A program made the position numbers and the translations under genes. Positions 57,757-64,000 of a stretch of DNA of 64,000 nt are shown piece after piece. Position 1 is the first letter of the stretch, and every line of letters begins with the position of its first letter. Location: positions 199,001 through 263,000 of the forward strand of contig NZ_CP016953.1 of NCBI RefSeq assembly GCF_001708305.1, given 5' to 3'. A model generated the notes under the pieces. It saw nothing but the letters and a program-made list of their open reading frames with translations, searched no databases and was not told where the DNA came from. This DNA comes from Streptococcus himalayensis (GTDB lineage Bacteria > Bacillota > Bacilli > Lactobacillales > Streptococcaceae).

Positions 57757-59092
57757 GTGTCCACCTCACTCCGTCCTTGGTATCAAGGAGCTTGATTCCT
57801 TGCACTGCTAGTTGGTCACGAATCTCATCTGCCTTTGCAAAATCTTTAGCTGCCCGTGCTGCTTGGCGTTCTTCAATCAAGGCTTCAATCGCACTATCTA
57901 ACACCTCTTCCTCAAAAACAATCCCAAAGACGGCTACCATTTTCTCAAATGCCGTTTTTATGTCCGCATTATAATTTCCAGAATTGATCCACTTGGACAT
58001 TTCAAAGACGACGGTAATCCCATTTGCCGTGTTAAAGTCTTCATCCATCGCTTGGCAAAATTTACTTTCAAATGTCGCTAAGCGTTCCATATCCACATTG
58101 TCAGTAAAGGATTGCTCATAAGTATTTTTCAAATACTTGAGATTGATTTCTGCGTCTAGCACCCCTTTTTCGGTAAAATTAATGGGTTTTCTGTAATGTT
58201 GAGTAGCAAAAAAGAAGCGCAAGACCTGTCCGTCAACCGTTTCAAGAGCATCGTGAACGGTAATAAAGTTACCCAAAGATTTGGACATTTTGACATTATC
58301 AATATTGACAAAGCCATTGTGCATCCAATAATTGGCAAAGGTCTGCCCTGTTTTGGCTTCTGACTGGGCGATTTCATTGGTATGGTGAGGGAATTCCAAA
58401 TCCGCACCACCACCGTGAATATCAATCGTGTCTCCTAAAATTTCTGTCGCCATAACAGAACATTCAATATGCCAACCCGGACGGCCTGCTCCCCAAGGGC
58501 TATCCCATGAAATCTCACCTGCTTTAGCCGATTTCCAGAGGGCAAAGTCTACCGGATTTTCCTTACGAGCTGTCTCTTCATCTGTCCGACCACTAGCTCC
58601 TAGCACCAAATCTTCCAGCGTTTTATTGGCTAAGGCTGCATAGTTTTTTGACTTTTCAACACGGAAATAGACATCACCTGCAGCCTCATAGGCATAGCCT
58701 TTTGCAATCAATTCCTCGATAAAGGCTACAATTTCATCCATAAAGTGCATAACGCGAGGGTGTTTCGTAGCAGGTTTAACCCCTAATTTTTCCACATCTG
58801 CGGAAAAGGCTGCAATGTATTTTTCAGCGATTTCTTGTGGCGTAATTCCTTCTTCCTTGGCACGATTGATAATCTTATCATCGACATCGGTAAAATTCGA
58901 AATATAGGTCACCTCAAAACCACGGTACTCAAAATAACGCCGAATGGTATCAAAAGCAACGGTCGAACGGGCATTGCCGACATGGATATAATTGTATACA
59001 GTTGGTCCACAGACATACATCTTGACCTTACCTGCCTCTAAAGGCACGAACTCTCGGAGACTTCGTGTCATGGTATCATAAATCGTAATCAT
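57749..59092 (-). CDS. cysS: Cysteinyl-tRNA synthetase
   Basis: The 447-residue class I synthetase charges tRNA-Cys. The HIGH-type motif is in NYIHVGNARSTVAFDTIRRY and the KMSKS motif in VKMSKSLGNFITVHDAL. Zinc ligands include C in MYVCGPTVYNY and WHIECSVMA with the HGGGADLEFPHHTNE region. I start at 59092 (MITIYDTMTR), since the upstream in-frame extension overlaps non-conserved sequence. The ribosome site is weak. Confidence 0.96.
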   Translation of the reverse strand: MITIYDTMTRSLREFVPLEAGKVKMYVCGPTVYNYIHVGNARSTVAFDTIRRYFEYRGFEVTYISNFTDVDDKIINRAKEEGITPQEIAEKYIAAFSADVEKLGVKPATKHPRVMHFMDEIVAFIEELIAKGYAYEAAGDVYFRVEKSKNYAALANKTLEDLVLGASGRTDEETARKENPVDFALWKSAKAGEISWDSPWGAGRPGWHIECSVMATEILGDTIDIHGGGADLEFPHHTNEIAQSEAKTGQTFANYWMHNGFVNIDNVKMSKSLGNFITVHDALETVDGQVLRFFFATQHYRKPINFTEKGVLDAEINLKYLKNTYEQSFTDNVDMERLATFESKFCQAMDEDFNTANGITVVFEMSKWINSGNYNADIKTAFEKMVAVFGIVFEEEVLDSAIEALIEERQAARAAKDFAKADEIRDQLAVQGIKLLDTKDGVRWTRD

Positions 59093-59194
59093 CGTTTTAT
59101 TCTTGAGCGTTGGAATTCTTCCCCGCTCTTTCCTTTCTATCGGAAACTCTTTCATTCGCAATACGTTTTGTCGCTGGTGCTACATGAAGTGCCA

Positions 59195-59377
59195 TCATTT
59201 GCGACCGTGCTTCTTGCGGACTGCATAAATGATAGTAGCCCAAACAAGCCCAGAAACTCCCCAGCCAATTGCTCCTTCTGTATAGCCTTTCCCAAGGTTT
59301 ATCAACACCAGAATGATGCAACAAACAAATGTAAAATAGTAGTGCTAATAACGCTTGAAAAAAGCTCTACTCTTCAT
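59195..59377 (-). pseudogene. Small membrane-protein gene with an amber codon at position 11
   Basis: After AGGAG, ATG 59377 begins MKSRAFFKRY then TAG, followed in the same frame by HYYFTFVCCIILVLINLGKG and EGAIGWGVSGLVWATIIYAV, ending RKKHGRK stop: 60 codons in all with two hydrophobic helices and a basic tail. One TGG-to-TAG change (W11) would explain it. It starts inside the end of the nucleoside phosphorylase gene, and so belongs to that operon. Family unknown to me. Confidence 0.6.
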
Positions 59378-60155
59378 GATGCAACTCCTTGGCTATCGTA
59401 AAAGCAATCTCAAAAAAGGTCAGAGGATTGAGGCTTCGTTCTTCATGACGTGTATCCCATGTTTCTTGATGATGATCCACATAGTCTGCCGTATAGAAAA
59501 ACTGATAGACTTTCGCCTTTCTAAAACGGCTCCAAGCCATGATGCTGGCTGCTTCCATCTCGACAACTTCTGCACCACTGGCCATTCGCCGTTTGACCTT
59601 GGCAGCCGTTTCTCGGTAAAAAGCGTCTGTCGTCCAGGTTTTGGTCCGAATATGCTCAATCTGGTGTTTATCTAGGATCTTTTCCATGGTGGATAGCAGA
59701 GCTGGCTCATAGCTAATTTCATCGCTTGAAGGGGCATAGTGGTAGCTCATTCCTTCATCACGAAGGGCTGCGCTGGGTAAAATCAACTTGTCTGCCGCAA
59801 TCTGCTTGTCCAAGACCCCGCAAGTCCCAAAAATGATGAAATTCTCAAAGCCAAGAGCCTTATATTCTTCTAGCTGACCGACAGCCATTGGTGCTCCAAT
59901 GGTTAAGAGAGCAACCGCAACCTGACAGCCATCCTGTTCGTAGACATACCAAGGATGGCGACCATTGAGACTCGTCAAAGCACCGCCTTCACGGACTCCC
60001 TTCATCTGCCGCACCTGATCAAGTACTTCTCCTGAAAAAGTAAGAATCATCGTCTGACAAACTTCTGCGTTGAGATGACGTTTCACCACTACTTCTGGCT
60101 CAATCACAGCTGTGGTCGGTTCAAATTCTTCTAAAAGCATAGCAATCTCCCTCAC
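59367..60155 (-). CDS. Nucleoside phosphorylase family protein
   Basis: The 262-residue PNP/UDP-phosphorylase family protein has VAVALLTIGAPMAVGQLEEY, NFIIFGTCGVLDKQIAADK and the C-terminal substrate motif SGAEVVEMEAASIMAWSRFR (ExExA-type). Members release the base from nucleosides with phosphate; the choice of uridine, purine or another substrate cannot be fixed here. It lies directly before cysE's stop (0 nt) and is transcribed with it. Confidence 0.8.
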   Translation of the reverse strand: MREIAMLLEEFEPTTAVIEPEVVVKRHLNAEVCQTMILTFSGEVLDQVRQMKGVREGGALTSLNGRHPWYVYEQDGCQVAVALLTIGAPMAVGQLEEYKALGFENFIIFGTCGVLDKQIAADKLILPSAALRDEGMSYHYAPSSDEISYEPALLSTMEKILDKHQIEHIRTKTWTTDAFYRETAAKVKRRMASGAEVVEMEAASIMAWSRFRKAKVYQFFYTADYVDHHQETWDTRHEERSLNPLTFFEIAFTIAKELHHEE

Positions 60156-60740
60156 TTATAACTTTGATGAATAATAGCTTTGTTCACGAATTTCTTCTAA
60201 ATGCTTGATTTCTTGCTCATCTTTTTGTCCGTGAATTCGCACGATTTTAGCAGGAATGCCCACTACTGTCACATCGCTTGGCACATCTGACACTACCACA
60301 GCAGAAGCCCCTACCTTGGCATTTTCTCCAATTTCAATCGGACCAATCAACTGGGCATGTGCTGAGATGAGGGCACCTTTTCTTACGGTAGGATGACGTT
60401 TGCCGACATCCTTTCCTGTTCCTCCTAGGGTCACCCCATGATAGAGCATGACACCCGTCTCAACCTCAGCAGTTTCCCCAATCACCAGACCTGCACCGTG
60501 GTCAATAAAGACCCCACTTGCAATCTTAGCACCTGGGTGAATCTCTATCTGCGTCCAAAAACGCCAAAATTGGCTGTGCATCCGTGCCAGCAACTTCAAA
60601 TTGTGCCGCCATAGAAAATGCGATACACGATGAGCAGCAAGAGCCTTTAAGCCCGGATAAGTCAAGAGCACCTCTAACGATGTCCGCGCAGCCGGATCAT
60701 ACTGCTTAACAATGTCAATACTTTCTTTCCACCAGCCCAT
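60156..60740 (-). CDS. cysE: Serine O-acetyltransferase
   Basis: The 194-residue enzyme makes O-acetylserine for cysteine synthesis. The left-handed beta helix is seen in FIDHGAGLVIGETAEVETGV, LYHGVTLGGTGKDVGKRHP and LIGPIEIGENAKVGASAVV. I use ATG 60740 after AGGAGGTCGT; the longer frame adds seven residues. As in pneumococci it follows pnp and precedes cysS. 60741-60911 contains no gene I can support. Confidence 0.95.
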   Translation of the reverse strand: MGWWKESIDIVKQYDPAARTSLEVLLTYPGLKALAAHRVSHFLWRHNLKLLARMHSQFWRFWTQIEIHPGAKIASGVFIDHGAGLVIGETAEVETGVMLYHGVTLGGTGKDVGKRHPTVRKGALISAHAQLIGPIEIGENAKVGASAVVVSDVPSDVTVVGIPAKIVRIHGQKDEQEIKHLEEIREQSYYSSKL

Positions 60741-60911
60741 ACGACCTCCTCTTCCTGGCAAAGAAAACGGAAATAACTGCTATCACCTCTCAGAGAGCAA
60801 ATCCAAGCTAGGAACACACCCTTCGATGGTCAACGTTCTCCGTCATGGTTTGACATTCATTTGGCTTTAGTATGTCGTCTAGGAGCAATCACGGCTGGTT
60901 ATCACTCTTTT

Positions 60912-63101
60912 TTATACTTCCGATTCTTTGTTTTCTTCTTTTGGTTTTCTTGTATGTTTTGGAGCACGGTGCTCCTTTTCTCCTTCTTTTTTCTCTGGAC
61001 GCGGTGGTCGAGGAAGAAGAACTTTCATGGACGCATCCACGCGACCTTTTTCATCAATCTTGATGACTTTGACATCCACTTCATCGCCGATTTGTACCAA
61101 ATCTTCGACCTTATTCACACGAGTCCAGGCCATTTCAGATACATGGACAAGGGCATCTGTCTTGTCAAAGAGATTGACAAAGGCACCGAATTTTTCAATG
61201 CGAACAACCTTAGCACGGTAGACTTCATCGACCTTAGCTTCACGCACCAAGCCTGCGATGATTTCTTTAGCACGGTTAATGGCATCGCGATCACTTGAGT
61301 AAATAGCAACATTTCCATCCTCATCAATATCAATCTTAACACCTGTTTCTGCGATGATTTTATCAATCGTTTCGCCACCCTTACCGATGACAATCTTGAT
61401 TTTATCCACATCAATCTTAATGGTATCAATCTTCGGCGCAGTTGGTGCTAAATCTGGACGGACAGCTGGAATGGCTTCTTCAATGACATCCAAGATTTCA
61501 AAGCGAGCTTTCTTGGCCTGAGCAAGGGCTTCTTGCAAAATTTCAGCTGTAATTCCTTCAATCTTGATATCCATTTGAAGGGCAGTAATCCCATCACGTG
61601 TACCAGCCACCTTAAAGTCCATGTCGCCAAAGTGGTCTTCAAGACCTTGGATATCCGTCAAGACAGTATAGTTGGTCCCATCTGAAATCAAGCCCATAGC
61701 AATCCCTGCGACAGGAGCCTTAATGGGTACACCACCAGCCATAAGGGCAAGCGTTCCTGCACAGATAGAGGCTTGGGAAGACGAACCGTTTGACTCAAGC
61801 ACTTCTGCCACTAGACGAATGGCATAGGGGAATTCTTCCAGACTTGGCAATACTTGCTCAAGAGCACGTTCCCCAAGAGCACCGTGACCAATTTCACGAC
61901 GACCTGGCGCACCGTAACGTCCAGTTTCCCCTACAGAATATTGAGGGAAATTGTAATGGTGTAAGAAACGTTTTTTATACTCAGGATCCAAGCCATCCAC
62001 AATTTGTGTTTCTCCCATCGGTGCCAAGGTCAAGACAGACAAGGCTTGGGTTTGTCCACGAGTGAAGAGACCTGAACCATGCACACGTGGCAAGAAGTCT
62101 ACCGCAGCTTCAAGCGGACGAATTTCATCAACACGACGACCATCCGGGCGAACCTTGTCTTCTGTAATCAAGCGGCGCACTTCTGCATGTTCCATTTGTT
62201 CTAGGATCTCTGCCACATCTCGCATAATGCGGTCGTGTTCTTCATGGTCTGCGTATCTTTCTTCGTAAGCTGCAGTCACTTGCTCTTTTACCGCATTGGT
62301 AGCAGCTTCACGAGCTAATTTTTCCTCTACTTGAACCGCTTTTTGCAAATCGCTATTGTAGGCTGCGACAATCTCTGCTTGTAATTCTTCATCTACATGA
62401 AGAAGCTCCACTTCTGCTTTTTCTTTGCCGACTTGGGCTACGATTTCTTCTTGGAAAGCAATCAATTCTTTCACCGCTTCGTGACCCTTGAGAAGGGCTT
62501 CAAGCATGACATCTTCTGAAAGTTCTTTCGCACCAGACTCGACCATGTTAATAGCATCTTTGGTTCCAGCCACGGTCAATTCAAGTAGGGAACGTTCTGC
62601 CTGTTCTTGACTTGGGTTGATGACCAACTCTCCATCCACATAGCCGACTTGAACACCAGCGATTGGGCCGTTAAAGGGAATATCTGAAATAGACAAGGCA
62701 AGAGAGCTGCCAAACATCGCTGCCATTGGGGCACTTGCATTTTCATCATAAGACAAGACGGTGTTAATGACCTGCACTTCGTTGCGGAAGCCTTCAGCGA
62801 ACATGGGACGAATCGGACGGTCAATCAAACGAGCAGTCAAGGTCGCATCCGTTGACGGACGACCCTCACGCTTGTTAAAGCCGCCTGGGAATTTCCCAGC
62901 CGCATACATTTTTTCCTCATAGTTGACTTGAAGAGGGAAAAAGTCTCCTGTTGCCATTTTTTTCGACATGACAGCCGCAGTCAGCACTGTACTTTCTCCG
63001 TAGCGAACAACGACGCTACCGTTTGCTTGTTTTGCAACCTGACCGACCTCAACAACGAGCGGACGGCCTGCAAAGGTCATTTCAAATGTTTGTTTTGTCA
63101 T
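60912..63101 (-). CDS. pnp: Polyribonucleotide nucleotidyltransferase
   Basis: The 729-residue PNPase degrades RNA 3' to 5' with phosphate. It has two RNase PH domains (1-140 and 310-530) separated by a helical domain, with [20 protein letters not shown] and the [16 protein letters not shown] active-site region. A KH domain follows (550-610, [14 protein letters not shown]) and an S1 domain (620-690, [20 protein letters not shown]). The tail after 690 is basic and disordered ([19 protein letters not shown]). The start at 63101 is the canonical MTKQTFEM. Confidence 0.97.
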   Translation of the reverse strand: MTKQTFEMTFAGRPLVVEVGQVAKQANGSVVVRYGESTVLTAAVMSKKMATGDFFPLQVNYEEKMYAAGKFPGGFNKREGRPSTDATLTARLIDRPIRPMFAEGFRNEVQVINTVLSYDENASAPMAAMFGSSLALSISDIPFNGPIAGVQVGYVDGELVINPSQEQAERSLLELTVAGTKDAINMVESGAKELSEDVMLEALLKGHEAVKELIAFQEEIVAQVGKEKAEVELLHVDEELQAEIVAAYNSDLQKAVQVEEKLAREAATNAVKEQVTAAYEERYADHEEHDRIMRDVAEILEQMEHAEVRRLITEDKVRPDGRRVDEIRPLEAAVDFLPRVHGSGLFTRGQTQALSVLTLAPMGETQIVDGLDPEYKKRFLHHYNFPQYSVGETGRYGAPGRREIGHGALGERALEQVLPSLEEFPYAIRLVAEVLESNGSSSQASICAGTLALMAGGVPIKAPVAGIAMGLISDGTNYTVLTDIQGLEDHFGDMDFKVAGTRDGITALQMDIKIEGITAEILQEALAQAKKARFEILDVIEEAIPAVRPDLAPTAPKIDTIKIDVDKIKIVIGKGGETIDKIIAETGVKIDIDEDGNVAIYSSDRDAINRAKEIIAGLVREAKVDEVYRAKVVRIEKFGAFVNLFDKTDALVHVSEMAWTRVNKVEDLVQIGDEVDVKVIKIDEKGRVDASMKVLLPRPPRPEKKEGEKEHRAPKHTRKPKEENKESEV

Positions 63102-63293
63102 AGTAACTCCTATTTTCAAGAAACTCCTGATGTTTCTTGCTTATTTTTATACGACTGGCCTACAAAGATCAATGCAAAACGCTTTTACACTCATCTTTGT
63201 ATCCAAGTTCGTATAGTTTCCATTTTACCATATTTTTAAGGAAAAGAAACCAAGGAGGAATAAGAATTTTAGGCAAAATTTCGATTTTTTTGA

Positions 63294-63299
63294 TATACT
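63294..63299 (+). promoter_or_regulatory. Promoter of the oligoendopeptidase gene
   Basis: TGATATACT is an extended -10 (TATACT at 63294-63299), 64 bp ahead of the start codon. No strong -35 is visible. Confidence 0.5.
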
Positions 63300-63363
63300 G
63301 GATAAAAGAATGAAACTGCTTTCGCAATAGAAAGTAGATGAGACTAGCAAAAAGGAGAACGAT

Positions 63364-64000
63364 ATGCTTGAACAAAAATCAAGAGACCAATTCCCAGAGC
63401 AGGAACTTTGGGATCTCACAGCCCTCTACCAAGACCAAGAGGATTTTTTACGGGCCATTGACAAGGCTAAAGACGACATTCAGACTTTCTGCCGCAATTA
63501 CAAGGGGAAGCTGACTACTTTTGCTGATTTTGAAGCAGCCTATGCCGAGATTGAACAAATCTACATCCAAATGAGCCACATCGGCAATTATGCCTTTATG
63601 CCACAAACAACGGACTTTGGCAATGAAACCTTTGCACAAATCGCTCAGGCTGGGGATGATTTTGAAACCTGGGCGAGGGTAGAACTCAGCTTTTTTGACG
63701 CTGCTGTTTTAGAAGCTGAGGATACGATTCTCGACCAGCTCCTTGCACTTCCTCACTTGACGAGCGAAATTCGTTTGGCAAAAATCCGGAAAAAACACTA
63801 TCTGGGTGCTGAAGTTGAGAAATCTCTCACCAACCTCCGTGAAGTTTTTGGCAGCCCTTATGACATCTATGCCAAAATGCGGGCAGGCGATTACGCTATG
63901 GATGACTTTGAAATCGACGGAAAAGTCTATAAAAATAGCTTTATTACCTACGAAAACTATTACCAAAACCACGAAGACGCTACCGTACGCGAAAAATCCT
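63364..64000 (+). CDS. pepF: Oligoendopeptidase F, 5' part only
   Basis: The open frame starts at ATG 63364, behind AAAAGGAGAAC, and runs off the window with 212 residues visible. The sequence SRDQFPEQELWDLTALYQDQ and the helical N-terminal lobe (LREVFGSPYDIYAKM) match the M3B oligoendopeptidase F family. The HExxH zinc site lies beyond the window. These cytoplasmic metallopeptidases degrade short peptides. PepF and PepB names are both used in streptococci. Confidence 0.85.
   Translation, partial: MLEQKSRDQFPEQELWDLTALYQDQEDFLRAIDKAKDDIQTFCRNYKGKLTTFADFEAAYAEIEQIYIQMSHIGNYAFMPQTTDFGNETFAQIAQAGDDFETWARVELSFFDAAVLEAEDTILDQLLALPHLTSEIRLAKIRKKHYLGAEVEKSLTNLREVFGSPYDIYAKMRAGDYAMDDFEIDGKVYKNSFITYENYYQNHEDATVREKS

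Noticed and set aside
59097-59324. 75-codon minus-strand frame between cysS and the nucleoside phosphorylase
   Set aside because: The frame has no ribosome site and no coherent hydrophobic pattern. The neighbouring frame with a ribosome site encodes a credible two-helix protein apart from its TAG.
60762-60911. Small ORFs between cysE and pnp
   Set aside because: No ribosome site with a continuing frame and no recognisable motif; most frames are antisense to pnp.

Overview
The window comes from a low-GC Gram-positive coccus, almost certainly a Streptococcus. The evidence is the type II fatty-acid cluster in the pneumococcal order (fabM-fabT-fabH-acpP-fabK-fabD-fabG-fabF-accB-fabZ-accC-accD-accA), manLMN-manO-serS, a tagatose-pathway lac cluster, a fused msrAB, a class 1A pyrD, and several families of short interspersed repeats that end in TACTCA/GAGTA. 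I could not fix the species from sequence alone.

Layout. 1-980: 3' part of an ISL3 transposase. 1-7.2 kb (minus strand): a NarL-type two-component system with an ABC-2 exporter, a BAAT-type hydrolase and two paralogous lipoproteins. 7.2-12.1 kb: a broken DUF2200 gene, fakA with its asp23-like partner, rpmB, a LytTR regulator with a LiaF-like membrane protein, a broken acetyltransferase and tRNA-Thr. 12.2-18.4 kb (plus strand): adhP, the mannose PTS manLMN, manO and serS with a T-box leader. 18.4-21.1 kb: repeats with an IS66 element inserted in one of them. 21.2-31.7 kb (minus strand): the complete fatty-acid biosynthesis cluster. 31.9-41.9 kb: lysC, relics of a methyltransferase and an IS3 element, pyrD-msrAB, gdhA, a cation-efflux protein, a MscS channel and sstT. 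42.0-50.7 kb (minus strand): the lac locus lacR-lacA-lacB-lacD and lacT-lacF-lacE-lacG-lacG. 50.8-53.0 kb: a decayed integrative element at the 3' end of rpsI, carrying a Fic toxin and a small antitoxin. 53.0-64 kb: rpsI-rplM with an L13 leader, rlmB, two tandem YqjA-like membrane proteins, pnp-cysE-nucleoside phosphorylase-cysS-mrnC, and the start of an oligoendopeptidase F gene.

How the parts work together. Sugar use is under catabolite control: cre-like sites overlap the adhP, man and lacT promoters, and lacT has a visible antitermination site and terminator. The lac locus lacks lacC (tagatose-6-phosphate kinase) but carries two 6-phospho-beta-galactosidase genes. Lipid synthesis is probably repressed by FabT through palindromes ahead of fabM and fabK, and FakA supplies the exogenous fatty-acid route. 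gdhA has a CodY-like box. The accessory interest lies in the rpsI-associated island remnant, the MITE-like repeats and several small genes broken by a single stop codon. Base composition was judged by eye, and no database search was possible.
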